Source: Microbacterium sp. lyk4-40-TSB-66 (lineage in GTDB: Bacteria; Actinomycetota; Actinomycetes; Actinomycetales; Microbacteriaceae). From it: a stretch of DNA of 64,000 nucleotides. The position numbers and the translations under genes are program-made. Positions within the stretch are counted from its first letter, which is position 1. Each line of letters begins with the position of its first letter. Below are positions 29,779-41,604 of the stretch, in pieces. The notes below the pieces were generated by a model, which was not told the DNA's origin, made no database searches, and worked only from the letters and a program-made list of their open reading frames with translations. Location: positions 1-64,000 of the forward strand of contig NZ_JARVRW010000006.1 in the NCBI RefSeq assembly GCF_030209475.1, given 5' to 3'.

Positions 29779-30404
29779 CCGATGAGACGCAGACCACCCC
29801 CGAGGGGGAGCAGCCCGCGACCGACCTCGCCCCGCCCGCCAAGAGCGCGCCGCTCGACCGCGAGAGCGCCGGGCCCTTCGACGAGGCCGAAGCGAACCCC
29901 GTGCGCCCCTACATCGACCTCGGCGGCATCAAGATCCTGCCCCGCGAGGGCCTGAACCTCCGCCTCGAGGTCGAGGAGCAGACCAAGCGCATCGTCGCCG
30001 TCGGCCTCGACTACGCCGACTCGACCCTTCAGGTGCAGCCTTTCGCCGCCCCGCGCACGAGCGGCCTGTGGGAAGAGACGCGCGAGCAGATCCGTCAGCA
30101 GGTGAAGCAGCAGGGTGGCCGCGTCGAGGAGCGAGAAGGCCCGCTCGGACCCGAGCTGCTCGCCGAGGTGCCCGTCATGGCCGGTGCCGACGTCGCCTCG
30201 CAGCGTCTCGCCCGTTTCGTCGGCGTCGACGGCCCGCGCTGGTTCCTGCGCGGAGTCGTCGGAGGGGCGGCGACCAGCGACATCGAGGCCGCGGCCGCGG
30301 TCGAGGACCTGTTCCGATCGATCGTCGTCGTGCGCGGCACCTCGCCCATGCCGCCGCGCGATCTGATCCCGCTCCGGATGCCGGGCACCACCGGCACCGC
30401 ATGA
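29775..30404 (+). CDS. DUF3710 family protein
   Basis: A 209-aa protein of unknown function conserved next to dut in actinobacteria. The first 45 residues are disordered and acidic. The domain begins [21 protein letters not shown] (about 46-66) and includes [13 protein letters not shown] and [12 protein letters not shown]. It has no signal peptide or membrane segment. It is coupled at both ends by 4-base ATGA overlaps, to dut upstream and DUF3159 downstream. Confidence 0.88.
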   Translation: MTDETQTTPEGEQPATDLAPPAKSAPLDRESAGPFDEAEANPVRPYIDLGGIKILPREGLNLRLEVEEQTKRIVAVGLDYADSTLQVQPFAAPRTSGLWEETREQIRQQVKQQGGRVEEREGPLGPELLAEVPVMAGADVASQRLARFVGVDGPRWFLRGVVGGAATSDIEAAAAVEDLFRSIVVVRGTSPMPPRDLIPLRMPGTTGTA

Positions 30405-31156
30405 GCGACGACCCGAACCGGCCCTCGGCCGACCGCGACCGCGTTCCGCTCGAGCCGCCCACCGCCGCGGAGACCATGGGGGCCGCTCTCGGGAGCGCCG
30501 CGCGGCGCGCCGGCCTCGACCCGGCCCAGCACGGCTCGACCGGTGCGGCCGTGTGGTCGGCGATGGGCGGGGTGCGCGGCATCCTCGAATCGGTTCTGCC
30601 CTCGCTGGCGTTCGTCGTGCTGTTCACGCTCACCATCGATCCCGAGACACGCCAGGGCAATCTCTGGCTGAGCCTCGGCGTATCGGTGGGCCTCGCCGTC
30701 GTGTTCACCCTCGCGAGGCTCATCGCCAAGTCGCCGCCGAGTGCAGCGATCGGCGGCCTGCTCGCGACGGCCGGCGCCGCGGTGCTCGCGCTCGTGACGG
30801 GTCGCGGGCAGGACAACTTCGTCTTCGGCTTCTTCACCAACGGCGCCTACGGCACGGCATTCCTCGTGTCGGCGCTGGTCGGCTGGCCGCTGATCGGTCT
30901 GGCCGCGGGCTACCTGCTGGGGGAGGGCACGCGCTGGCGCAGCGACCCTCGCAAGCGTCGGGCGTACACGTGGCTCTCGCTCGCGTGGGCGGCCCTGTTC
31001 GCCGCGCGCCTGATCGTGCAACTGCCGCTGTATTTCGCGGGCGACGTGACCGCGCTCGGCACGTTGAAGATCGTGATGGGTCTGCCCCTGTTCGCCCCGA
31101 TGCTCGCGGTGACGTGGCTCGTGGTGCGTTCTCTCTCACCTCGCCGAGAGTCCTGA
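30401..31156 (+). CDS. DUF3159 family membrane protein
   Basis: A 251-aa integral membrane protein. After a polar N-terminus of about 55 residues come six or so hydrophobic segments from about residue 60 (LESVLPSLAFVVLFTLTI) to the end (FAPMLAVTWLVV). It belongs to the DUF3159 family, which follows DUF3710 in many actinobacteria; function is unknown. The start overlaps the DUF3710 stop (ATGA). Its stop is immediately followed by the palindrome in front of acn. Confidence 0.88.
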   Translation: MSDDPNRPSADRDRVPLEPPTAAETMGAALGSAARRAGLDPAQHGSTGAAVWSAMGGVRGILESVLPSLAFVVLFTLTIDPETRQGNLWLSLGVSVGLAVVFTLARLIAKSPPSAAIGGLLATAGAAVLALVTGRGQDNFVFGFFTNGAYGTAFLVSALVGWPLIGLAAGYLLGEGTRWRSDPRKRRAYTWLSLAWAALFAARLIVQLPLYFAGDVTALGTLKIVMGLPLFAPMLAVTWLVVRSLSPRRES

Positions 31157-31162
31157 TATTAT
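31157..31162 (+). promoter_or_regulatory. -10-like box TATTAT for acn
   Basis: TATTAT directly follows the DUF3159 stop and overlaps the palindrome at 31159-31178. It would give a 5' leader of about 120 bases before acn. Confidence 0.4.
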
Positions 31163-31178
31163 CTTGACATCAAGATAA
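31159..31178 (+). promoter_or_regulatory. Perfect palindromic operator upstream of acn
   Basis: TTATCTTGA-CA-TCAAGATAA: two 9-base arms in perfect inverted symmetry around a 2-base centre, in an otherwise GC-rich region. The size and symmetry suit a dimeric MarR-type regulator. Its position over the -10 box and probable start site suggests repression. Confidence 0.75.
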
Positions 31179-31289
31179 ATCCGTCGCTCCGCGCGGTTAG
31201 GTCGACCTTCCTGGAATCGGCCTCGCAGCGCGGGGAAGATGGGAAGCAGCGGGCCCACGCCTGCGCATTCGCCGACGAAGGAGACGATC

Positions 31290-34130
<2,841 letters not shown>

Positions 34131-34141
34131 CACACCCTGAC

Positions 34142-34173
34142 CGCGCCCCGGGAGCTTCGGCCCCCGGGGCGCG
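34142..34173 (+). terminator. Terminator after acn
   Basis: A perfect 11-bp inverted repeat (34142-34152 and 34163-34173) lies 11 bases past the acn stop. Confidence 0.7.
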
Positions 34174-34185
34174 TTCGCGTCTGCG

Positions 34186-34249
34186 GCGTGAGTCGTCGGG
34201 ATTAGTCGCTGCGCCGACGGCAAAGGCGACCATTTCCGGCGACTCACGC
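34186..34249. repeat. Intergenic inverted repeat with TGAGTCG arms
   Basis: Arms 34186-34199 and 34236-34249 (14 bases, one G-U position) enclose 36 bases. The outer bases CTGCG (34181) and CGCAG (34256) can extend the stem. The same TGAGTCG/CGACTCA core occurs in the repeat at the start of the window. Confidence 0.55.
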
Positions 34250-34304
34250 TCTCGTCGCAGCGCCGCCCGCAAGCCGTTGCCGAGCCCGGCGCACCCCCCG
34301 AGAC

Positions 34305-34310
34305 TAGAAT
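34305..34310 (+). promoter_or_regulatory. -10 box TAGAAT for dxs
   Basis: TAGAAT lies about 46 bases before the dxs ATG, which has its own Shine-Dalgarno, so this transcript is leadered. Confidence 0.55.
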
Positions 34311-34355
34311 TCATCTGGACGTGCACCACTGCGCGCACCGCACGAGAGGAGTCGG

Positions 34356-36305
34356 ATGGCTCTCCTGCCCGGCATTCATGGACCGCGCGACCTCGACGCG
34401 CTCACCCCCGACGAGTTGCGCCAGCTGGCCGCTGAGGTGCGCTCGTTCCTCGTCGAGAACGTCGCCCGCACCGGCGGACACCTCGGTCCGAACCTCGGCG
34501 TCGTCGAACTGACGATCGCCCTGCACAAGGTGTTCGACTCGCCGTCCGACCCCATCATCTTCGACACCGGCCACCAGTCGTACGTGCACAAGATGCTCAC
34601 CGGTCGACAGGACTTCTCGGCCCTGCGCTCGCGCGGCGGCCTCGCGGGCTACCCTCAGCGCTCCGAGAGCGAGCATGACGTCGTGGAGTCCTCCCACGCC
34701 TCGAGCTCCCTCAGCTGGGCCGACGGTGTCTCGCGCGCCTTCAGCCGCACCGGTCGCCGTGACCGGCATGTCGTGGCCGTCGTCGGCGACGGTGCCCTCA
34801 CGGGCGGGATGACATGGGAGGCGCTCAACAACATCAGCGACGACAACGACCGCAACCTCGTCATCGTCGTCAACGACAACGGCCGCTCCTACGCCCCCAC
34901 CATCGGCGGCATGGCGCGCTACCTCAACCGGGTGCGTACCAACGACGCGTACCGCACGCTGCACCGCGGCTCCGACACGCTGTTCCGCCGCCTCGGTCCC
35001 GCTGCCCGCGCGGTCTATCGCGGTGTGCGCGGCGGCACGCACGGCTTCCTGTCGCGCTTCACGAACAACGAAGCGCTCTACAGCAACCTCGACATCAAGT
35101 ACCTCGGCCCCATCGACGGTCACGACTTCGAGTCCCTCATCGAGACCCTCGAGCTGGCCAAGTCGTACGGTGCCCCGGTCATCGTGCACGCGATCACCGA
35201 CAAGGGCAGCGGGTACGCCCCCGCCATGAGCGACGTGGCCGACCAATTCCACGCCGTGGGCAAGATCGACCCGATCACCGGAGAGGCGCTCGGCGCCGGC
35301 GGCGGCCTGCAATGGACCGACGTCTTCGCGGAAGAGCTGGTGAAGGTCGGCGCCGAACGGGACGACGTCATCGCGATGACCGCGGCGATGCTGCGCCCCA
35401 CCGGGTTGCAGCAGTTCGCCGAGCGCTTCCCCGAGCGGGTCTACGACGTCGGCATCGCCGAACAGCACGCGGTCGCCTCGGCCGCCGGTCTCGCCTTCGG
35501 CGGTCTGCACCCCGTCGTCGCCATCTACGCCACCTTCATGAACCGTGCCTTCGACCAAGTCATGATGGACGTCGCGCTGCACAAGGCGGGCGTGACCTTC
35601 GTGCTCGACCGCGCCGGCGTCACCGGCCCCGACGGCCCGAGCCACCACGGCATCTGGGACCTCGCCATGCTGCAGCTCGTCCCCGGCATCCGCATCGCCG
35701 CCCCGCGCGACGCCACCCGCCTGCGCGAGGTGTTCCGTGAGGCGACGGCCGTCGAGGACGCACCCACCGTGGTGCGCTACCCCAAGGGCAAGGTGAACGA
35801 CGACGTCGAGGCCATCGAGCGTCTCCCCGACGGCGTCGACGTGCTGCGGCGCGGAGCCGGCGAAGACGTGCTGTTGATCGGCATCGGCCCGATGGTCCAC
35901 CTCGCCCTCGAGGTCGCCGAGCGACTCGAGGCGCAGGGCATCGGCGCGACCGTCATCGACCCGCGCTGGGCCATCCCCGTGCAGCCGTCGATCGTCGACC
36001 TCGCACGCGACCACCGCCTCGTCATCACCATCGAGGACGGCATCCGCGTCGGCGGTGTCGGCACCCGCGTGCGGCAGGTGCTGCGCGAAGCGGGAGTGGA
36101 CACGGCCGTCGACGAACTCGGCATCCCCGACGAATTCATCGATCACGCCACGCGCGAGCAGATCTTCGAGGACGCCGGTCTCACGGCATCCAAGATCGCC
36201 CACGACGTCGTCGCCCAGGTGCTCGGTACCCGCATCCCCATGGCGCGGCAGACGCCCACAGGGTCGATCCCCACGATCGAGCAGTGGGAGAAGTCGCGGC
36301 CGTAG
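34356..36305 (+). CDS. dxs: 1-deoxy-D-xylulose-5-phosphate synthase
   Basis: Joins pyruvate and glyceraldehyde 3-phosphate in the first step of the MEP isoprenoid pathway and supplies thiamine and pyridoxal routes. The 649-aa protein has the thiamine-diphosphate motif VGDGALTGGMTWEALNN, the N-terminal DTGHQSYVHKMLTGR, the pyrimidine-domain VGIAEQHAVASAAGLA and the DRAGVTGPDGPSHHG loop. GAGGAG precedes the ATG at 34356. It is a single gene, convergent with fadB across a 15-bp hairpin. Confidence 0.97.
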   Translation: MALLPGIHGPRDLDALTPDELRQLAAEVRSFLVENVARTGGHLGPNLGVVELTIALHKVFDSPSDPIIFDTGHQSYVHKMLTGRQDFSALRSRGGLAGYPQRSESEHDVVESSHASSSLSWADGVSRAFSRTGRRDRHVVAVVGDGALTGGMTWEALNNISDDNDRNLVIVVNDNGRSYAPTIGGMARYLNRVRTNDAYRTLHRGSDTLFRRLGPAARAVYRGVRGGTHGFLSRFTNNEALYSNLDIKYLGPIDGHDFESLIETLELAKSYGAPVIVHAITDKGSGYAPAMSDVADQFHAVGKIDPITGEALGAGGGLQWTDVFAEELVKVGAERDDVIAMTAAMLRPTGLQQFAERFPERVYDVGIAEQHAVASAAGLAFGGLHPVVAIYATFMNRAFDQVMMDVALHKAGVTFVLDRAGVTGPDGPSHHGIWDLAMLQLVPGIRIAAPRDATRLREVFREATAVEDAPTVVRYPKGKVNDDVEAIERLPDGVDVLRRGAGEDVLLIGIGPMVHLALEVAERLEAQGIGATVIDPRWAIPVQPSIVDLARDHRLVITIEDGIRVGGVGTRVRQVLREAGVDTAVDELGIPDEFIDHATREQIFEDAGLTASKIAHDVVAQVLGTRIPMARQTPTGSIPTIEQWEKSRP

Positions 36306-36316
36306 AGCTGTCCACG

Positions 36317-36359
36317 TACGACGGCGGCGCCACCCCTCGGGGACGGCGCCGCTGTCGTA
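36317..36359. terminator. Bidirectional terminator between dxs and fadB
   Basis: Arms 36317-36331 and 36345-36359 (15 bp, one mismatch) with a 13-base loop lie between convergent genes. Confidence 0.75.
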
Positions 36360-36366
36360 ACCGGGG

Positions 36367-38523
36367 TCAGGCCCCGATGCCGCGAATGGGCGGATGGTGG
36401 AACGTGTCGCCGAAGGCGCGCTCCGACGCCCCCTCGCGATCGAGGTAGGGCGAGGCCCCGCCGTCGATGAAGGGCCAGCCGGCGCCGAGGATGAGGCACA
36501 GGTCGATGTCCTGCACCTCGGGCACCACGCCTTCGTCGAGCATGACCTTGATCTCCTGGGCGAGGCCGTCCTGCACACGGGCGAGGATCGTCTCGGGTGC
36601 GACGGCCGTCTTGCCGGTCACGAGCACCTTCTGCGCGGCCTTGGTCCAACCGGTCACCCGGCCGCCCTTGTCCTTCTCGACGACCTCGGCCTTGCCGTCC
36701 GCTCCAGAAAGCGCCGCGAGCTCGTGGAAGTTCTCCGACGAGAAGAACCGATCGGGGAAGGCGTTCGCCATCGTGTCCTGCACGTGGGCGGCGACCTTCC
36801 AGCCGACCAGGTCGATGAGCTGGAACGGACCCATCGGCAGGCCGAGGGGCGCGAACGCCTTCTCCACCACCGTGATCGGCGTTCCCTCGTAGACCGCGCG
36901 TGCGGCCTCACCCATCACCTTGGCGAGCAGACGGTTCACCACGAAGCCCGGCGCGTCGGCGGTGAGCACCGCGTTCTTGCCGAGACCCTTCGCGACGACG
37001 AAAGCCGTCGAGAGAGCGGCGTCGGATGTGGCATCCGTCTTCACGACCTCGATGAGCGGCATCACCGCGACGGGGTTGAAGAAATGGAAGCCGACCAGGC
37101 GCTCGGGGTTCTGCAGCACCGAGCCGATCTCGGCGACGGACAGCGACGAGGTGTTGGTCGCGAGGATGGCATCATCGGCCACGATCTTCTCGATGGCGGA
37201 GAAGACCTCCTGCTTGACGCCCACCTCTTCGAACACGGCCTCGATGACGAAGTCGCAGTCGGCGAACTCCGAACGGTCGGTCGTGCCGTGCACGAGGGCG
37301 CGCAGCTGATTGGCGGTGTCGCCGTCCAGGCGACCCTTCGCCTCGAGCTTGCCGATCTCTTCGCGGATGGATGCCACGCCCTTGTCGACCCGACCCTGAT
37401 CGAGGTCGGTGATGATCACGGGAACCCGCAGCTTGCGCACGAACAGCAGCGCGAACTGCGAGGCCATGAGTCCCGCACCGATGACGCCGACCTTCGTGAC
37501 CTTCTTCGCCAGCGTCTTGTCGGGCGCCCCGACCGGACGCTTGGCGCGCTTCTGCACGAGATCGAAGGCATACATGGATGCCGCGAACTGATCGCCCGTG
37601 ATGAGCTCGGCCAATGCTTCGTCTTCCCGCGCGAAGCCCTCGGCCTTGGTGCCGCTCTTCGCCTTGTCGAGCAGGTCGAGCGCGACGTAGGGGGAGCGGG
37701 GCACGGTGCCGATCTTCGACTCGAGCATGCCGCGGGCCATCTTGATGGCGATGGGCCACTTGGTCAGGCGCTCGAGCTTGCCGGGCTCGTTCTTGCGCTC
37801 CACGCGCACCCGGCCGGTGAGCACGCCGTCGGCCCAGCGCAGCGAATCCTCGAGGTAGGAGGCCGCCGGGAAGATGGCATCCATGATCCCGAGGTCGAAC
37901 GCCTGCTGGGGCTTGAGCATGCGGTTCTGCTTGAGCGGATTCGAGACGACGACCTCGAGCGCGTTCTCGATGCCGATGAGGTTCGGCAGCAGGTAGGCGC
38001 CGCCCCACCCGGGGATGATGCCGAGGAACACCTCGGGCAGGGCGATCGCCGCGGCCGAGGAGTCGACCGTGCGGTAGGTCGAGTTGAGTGCGATCTCGAG
38101 GCCACCGCCGAGGGCGAGTCCGTTCACGAAGGCGAACGAGGGCACGCCGAGCTCCGACAACGAGCCGATCACCTGGTGACCTCGCTGCGCGATCAGGCGT
38201 GCGACATCCTTCGAGGGCAGCTTCGCCACGTCGGACAGGTCGGCGCCCGCGGCGAGGATGTACTGCTTGCCCGTGATCGCGACCGCGTGGATCTCACCCG
38301 CGACCGCACGCTTCTTCAGCGTCTCGAGCGTCTGCCCGAGCTCGGCCAGAGTCGCCGGTCCCAGCGTGTTCGGCCGCGTGTGATCGCGCCCGTTGTCGAG
38401 CGTGATTAGTGCGAGCACGTGGCCTGAAGGCAGCCGCACGTCACGGACGGGGGAGTGGGTGACCACTTCGTCGCCGGTGAGGGCGTCGAGGGGTGTGAAG
38501 TCGATGAGTGCGTAGTCGGTCAC
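36367..38523 (-). CDS. fadB: Multifunctional enoyl-CoA hydratase/3-hydroxyacyl-CoA dehydrogenase
   Basis: Alpha subunit of the fatty-acid oxidation complex. The 718-aa protein has an N-terminal crotonase domain (KQYILAAGADLSDV, NGLALGGGLEIALN, GIIPGWGGAYLLP), then the NAD-binding VGVIGAGLMASQFALLF and the dehydrogenase motif LVGFHFFNPVAVMPLIEVV with the catalytic His. The GTG at 38523 overlaps the thiolase stop (GTGA), so fadA and fadB are coupled. The ORF could be read much further upstream, but that stretch lies inside fadA in another frame. The usual Gly-Ser after GAGLM is Ala-Ser. Confidence 0.93.
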   Translation of the reverse strand: MTDYALIDFTPLDALTGDEVVTHSPVRDVRLPSGHVLALITLDNGRDHTRPNTLGPATLAELGQTLETLKKRAVAGEIHAVAITGKQYILAAGADLSDVAKLPSKDVARLIAQRGHQVIGSLSELGVPSFAFVNGLALGGGLEIALNSTYRTVDSSAAAIALPEVFLGIIPGWGGAYLLPNLIGIENALEVVVSNPLKQNRMLKPQQAFDLGIMDAIFPAASYLEDSLRWADGVLTGRVRVERKNEPGKLERLTKWPIAIKMARGMLESKIGTVPRSPYVALDLLDKAKSGTKAEGFAREDEALAELITGDQFAASMYAFDLVQKRAKRPVGAPDKTLAKKVTKVGVIGAGLMASQFALLFVRKLRVPVIITDLDQGRVDKGVASIREEIGKLEAKGRLDGDTANQLRALVHGTTDRSEFADCDFVIEAVFEEVGVKQEVFSAIEKIVADDAILATNTSSLSVAEIGSVLQNPERLVGFHFFNPVAVMPLIEVVKTDATSDAALSTAFVVAKGLGKNAVLTADAPGFVVNRLLAKVMGEAARAVYEGTPITVVEKAFAPLGLPMGPFQLIDLVGWKVAAHVQDTMANAFPDRFFSSENFHELAALSGADGKAEVVEKDKGGRVTGWTKAAQKVLVTGKTAVAPETILARVQDGLAQEIKVMLDEGVVPEVQDIDLCLILGAGWPFIDGGASPYLDREGASERAFGDTFHHPPIRGIGA

Positions 38524-39728
38524 TTGCGCTTCTTCTTTCCGTCGAAGAACGGGTTCTCCCAGATGACCGAGCCGCCCTGACCGAGACCCACGCACATGGC
38601 GGTGAGGCCGTAGCGCACATCGGGACGCTCGGCGAATTGCGCGGCGAGCTGGATCATGAGACGGACTCCGGATGCCGCGAGCGGATGGCCCAGAGCGATG
38701 GCGCCGCCCCAGGCGTTCACGCGCGGGTCGTCGTCGGCGATGCCGAAGTGATCGAGCAGCGAGATCACCTGGATGGCGAACGCCTCGTTCAGCTCGAACA
38801 GACCGATGTCGTCGATCGTGAGACCGGCTTTCTTGAGGGCCTTCTCGGTCGAGGGGATCGGGCCGATGCCCATGATCTCGGGCTCGACGCCCGCGAAGGC
38901 GAACGAGACCATGCGCATCTTCGGCGCAAGGCCGAACTCCTTCACGGCGCCCGCACCGGCGAGCAGGCTGATCGTCGCGCCGTCGGTGAGGGGCGAGGAG
39001 GTGCCGGCCGTCACGCGCCCGTGCGGGCGGAACGGCGTCTTGAGCGTCGCGAGACCCTCGACCGTCGTCTCGGGGCGACGCCCCTCGTCTTCGGTGGCGA
39101 GCCCCCACGCGCCCGCGGCGTCCTTGACGGCGATCGGGACCAGGTCGGGCTGGATCTTTCCCGCCTCATACGCGGCCTGCACCTTGTGCTGGCTCGCGGC
39201 GCCGAAGCGGTCGGCGCGCTCCTTCGTGAGGTGCGGGAAGCGATCGTGGATGCGCTCGGCGGTGACGCCCATGTTCAGCGCACCCGGGTCGACGAGCTTC
39301 TCGGCCACGAAGCGCGGGTTGGGGTCGACGTTACCGCCGATGGGGTGGCGACCCATGTGCTCGACGCCGCCGGCGAGGGCGAGGTCGTACATGCCGACGC
39401 CGATCGACGCACCCATCGTCGTGACGCTCGTCATGGCGCCCGCGCACATGCGCTCGATCGCGAGACCGGGCACGGTCATCGGCAGGCCCGCGAGGATCGC
39501 CGCCGTCCGTCCCAGGGTCAGTCCCTGGTCACCGGTCTGCGAGGTCGCGGCGATCGCCACGTCGTCGATCCGGTCCTTGGGCACGTCGCCGTTGCGCTCC
39601 ATCAACCCGATGATCGCCTTGACCACCAGATCGTCGGCGCGGGTGTTCCAGTACATGCCTTTTTCGCCGGCGCGCCCGAAGGGGGTGCGCATTCCGTCGA
39701 CGAAGAAGACGTCCGTCATCTCGGCCAC
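38520..39728 (-). CDS. fadA: Acetyl-CoA acyltransferase (3-ketoacyl-CoA thiolase)
   Basis: Last step of beta-oxidation, cleaving 3-ketoacyl-CoA to acetyl-CoA. The 402-aa protein has the acyl-carrying Cys95 in ERMCAGAMTS, the LFELNEAFA motif, the catalytic His in GGAIALGHPLAASG and the second Cys in AMCVGLGQGG. The GTG at 39728 has GGAGG five bases upstream. It is first in the fadA-fadB operon, which overlaps by 4 bases. The Lys-rich tail KKKRK is unusual but short. Confidence 0.94.
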   Translation of the reverse strand: MAEMTDVFFVDGMRTPFGRAGEKGMYWNTRADDLVVKAIIGLMERNGDVPKDRIDDVAIAATSQTGDQGLTLGRTAAILAGLPMTVPGLAIERMCAGAMTSVTTMGASIGVGMYDLALAGGVEHMGRHPIGGNVDPNPRFVAEKLVDPGALNMGVTAERIHDRFPHLTKERADRFGAASQHKVQAAYEAGKIQPDLVPIAVKDAAGAWGLATEDEGRRPETTVEGLATLKTPFRPHGRVTAGTSSPLTDGATISLLAGAGAVKEFGLAPKMRMVSFAFAGVEPEIMGIGPIPSTEKALKKAGLTIDDIGLFELNEAFAIQVISLLDHFGIADDDPRVNAWGGAIALGHPLAASGVRLMIQLAAQFAERPDVRYGLTAMCVGLGQGGSVIWENPFFDGKKKRK

Positions 39729-39799
39729 TCTGCCTCCTGTGTTGGGGATGATCCCAGCCTAGGAAGGCCGTTTCGCGCCCGGGAATCGGTTGTCCGAAC

Positions 39800-40996
39800 C
39801 TACGAATCCTCGGCGGGGGCGTCGTCGTCCGCGTTGAGGGAAGCTACAAAGCTATCCGCGATCACCTGTGCGGTCTGATCAATCTGCCAGGGTCGCGCAC
39901 CCAGGTCGGCGAGGGCCGCGCCGATCGACTCGGCTGTCACCTCGGCGGGCGGAGCCCACGCCACGCGGCGCAGCGTCTCGGGTGTGAGGAGGTTCTCGGT
40001 CGGCATCCGCAGCTCTTCCGCGCGCGCCTCGACCGCCGGACGCGCGGCCTTCAGTCGCCGGTCGGCCTCGGGGTTGCGGTCGACCCATGCGCGCGGAGGC
40101 GGCAGCGTGTCGCTCGGAACGCGGTCGGCGGGGAGGTCCGTCGCCTCGCGGCCCGCCACGATGGCGTTCCACCACCGGTCAAGCTGCGTGCGGCTGGCCC
40201 TCCCGTTGAATTCCTTCACACCGGCCAGCGCCTGCTTGCTCGCCGGGTCGGCCAGGACCGCCGCCACCAGGGCACGATCGGGCACCAGACGACCCGGAGC
40301 GACATCCTGCTCCCGTGCGTAATCCTCACGGGCCTGCCAGAGCGAACGGGCGACGGCGAGGGAGCGACGCCCGCGCACCGAGTGCAGACCGCTGAGACGA
40401 CGCCAGGGGTCGTCGCGTGCGGGCTTGGGGAGGCGCTCGAGCACCGCCTGGAACTCCTGCCGGGCGAACTCCGTCTTGCGCTGCTCCTCGAGTTCGGCCA
40501 CGAGCACGTCGCGCACGTCGATGAGGTGCTCCACGTCGAGGGCGGCGTACTCGAGCCAGGATGCCGGCAGCGGGCGCGTCGACCAGTCGGCGGCCGAGTG
40601 GGCCTTGGCCAGGGTGATGCCCAGGGTCTGCTCGACGACGGCGCCGAGGCCCACGCGCTCGTGACCGAGCACGCGGGAGCCCAGCTCGGTGTCGAAGATG
40701 GACGGCGGCTCGAGACCGCGCTCGCGCAGAGAAGGCAGGTCCTGGCTCGCCGCGTGGAACACCCATTCGGCGTCGCCGATCGCCGCCTGCAGCGGCGCGA
40801 AGTCCTCGATGGTCGACGGGTCGAACAGGAAGACGCCCGCCCCGCGCCGGAACACCTGGATGAGGTAGGCCCGTTGCGAATAGCGGAACCCCGACGCCCG
40901 TTCGACGTCGACCGCGACGGGACCGTGCCCGCCCGCCAGTGCCTCGCACGCGGAGCTGAGCCCCGCGGCATCCTCGATGACGATGTACTCAACCAC
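39800..40996 (-). CDS. rnd: Ribonuclease D family 3'-5' exonuclease with HRDC domain
   Basis: A DEDD-type RNA exonuclease for 3' maturation of small RNAs. The 398-aa protein shows the DEDD motifs: VAVDVERASGFRYSQRAYLIQ (about 27-47), a second motif with WVFHAASQDLPSLRERG, and ALDVEHLIDVRDVL. An HRDC domain follows (about 200-290, SGLHSVRGRRSLAVARSLWQAR). The GTG at 40996 overlaps the DUF3000 stop by 8 bases. The DUF3000-rnd order matches the conserved actinobacterial block near dxs. Confidence 0.88.
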   Translation of the reverse strand: MVEYIVIEDAAGLSSACEALAGGHGPVAVDVERASGFRYSQRAYLIQVFRRGAGVFLFDPSTIEDFAPLQAAIGDAEWVFHAASQDLPSLRERGLEPPSIFDTELGSRVLGHERVGLGAVVEQTLGITLAKAHSAADWSTRPLPASWLEYAALDVEHLIDVRDVLVAELEEQRKTEFARQEFQAVLERLPKPARDDPWRRLSGLHSVRGRRSLAVARSLWQAREDYAREQDVAPGRLVPDRALVAAVLADPASKQALAGVKEFNGRASRTQLDRWWNAIVAGREATDLPADRVPSDTLPPPRAWVDRNPEADRRLKAARPAVEARAEELRMPTENLLTPETLRRVAWAPPAEVTAESIGAALADLGARPWQIDQTAQVIADSFVASLNADDDAPAEDS

Positions 40997-41579
40997 GCGT
41001 GGGCCTCCGGGCTCCGAACACTGAGACACCCTCCGACCCCGGGGGGAGGCCGGCGAGCATGCACACGAGCTCCGCCCACGCCTCGAGGTGCGGGCGGAAG
41101 GGACCGCGCGGCGACCATGACGCGCGAAGTTCGATCTGCGACCCCTCGCCTTGCGACGCGAGGGCGCCGAAGCCGGTGGACAGGGTCTTGGTGGCCGTGC
41201 CCGACTCCGAGTGCCGCTCGGCTCCGCGGGAGTCGAGGGCGTCGATGAGCCACGACCAGGCCACCTCCGCCAGAAGGGGATCGACACCGATCTCGGGCTC
41301 GAGGGGAGCCTGCGCGAAGCAGACGATGCGCCACGCCCCGCCCCACGGCTCCGGCTCCTCGGGGTCGTGCAGCAAGATGAAGCGACCTGTACCGAAGGGC
41401 GAATCCGTGGCGTGTTCCTCGGGTCGCACATCACCGGCCAACGCCAGCGAGAACGGTGCGAGCCCCGCCGGAGACGGGATCTCCCGCACGACCAGATCTT
41501 CGCGGAAGGTGGTGCCGTGCACCTCTTCGGCTGCCCGCGCGAAGGGGCTGGCGGCCTCCGCCGCGCGCTGGTCACTCAC
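40989..41579 (-). CDS. DUF3000 family protein
   Basis: A 196-aa protein of unknown function, conserved beside rnd in actinobacteria. Recognisable parts are FREDLVVREIPSPAGLAPFSLALAGDV (shown by about residues 25-52), GTGRFILLHDPEEPEPWGGAWRIVCFA and LEAWAELVCMLAGLPPGSEGVS. There is no membrane segment. I choose the GTG at 41579 over the GTG at 41585 because TAGTCT lies 6 bases before it. It overlaps rnd by 8 bases and is divergent from the hydrolase gene, their -10 boxes interlocking. Confidence 0.88.
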   Translation of the reverse strand: MSDQRAAEAASPFARAAEEVHGTTFREDLVVREIPSPAGLAPFSLALAGDVRPEEHATDSPFGTGRFILLHDPEEPEPWGGAWRIVCFAQAPLEPEIGVDPLLAEVAWSWLIDALDSRGAERHSESGTATKTLSTGFGALASQGEGSQIELRASWSPRGPFRPHLEAWAELVCMLAGLPPGSEGVSVFGARRPTRG

Positions 41580-41585
41580 GGCCAC

Positions 41586-41591
41586 AGACTA
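41586..41591 (-). promoter_or_regulatory. -10 box TAGTCT, leaderless start of DUF3000-rnd operon
   Basis: TAGTCT on the minus strand, 6 bases before the GTG at 41579. It shares bases 41590-41591 with the divergent -10 box. Confidence 0.55.
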
Positions 41592-41595
41592 GAGT
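41590..41595 (+). promoter_or_regulatory. -10 box TAGAGT for the alpha/beta hydrolase gene
   Basis: TAGAGT lies 9 bases before the ATG at 41605 and interlocks with the divergent box on the other strand. Confidence 0.45.
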
Positions 41596-41604
41596 GAGGC
41601 CTCG

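Noticed and set aside
34311..36578. 755-codon open frame on the minus strand opposite dxs
   Set aside because: It is an antisense shadow of dxs with no recognisable protein domain.
36394..38409. 671-codon open frame opposite fadB
   Set aside because: It is an antisense shadow; fadB has all catalytic motifs and translational coupling to fadA.
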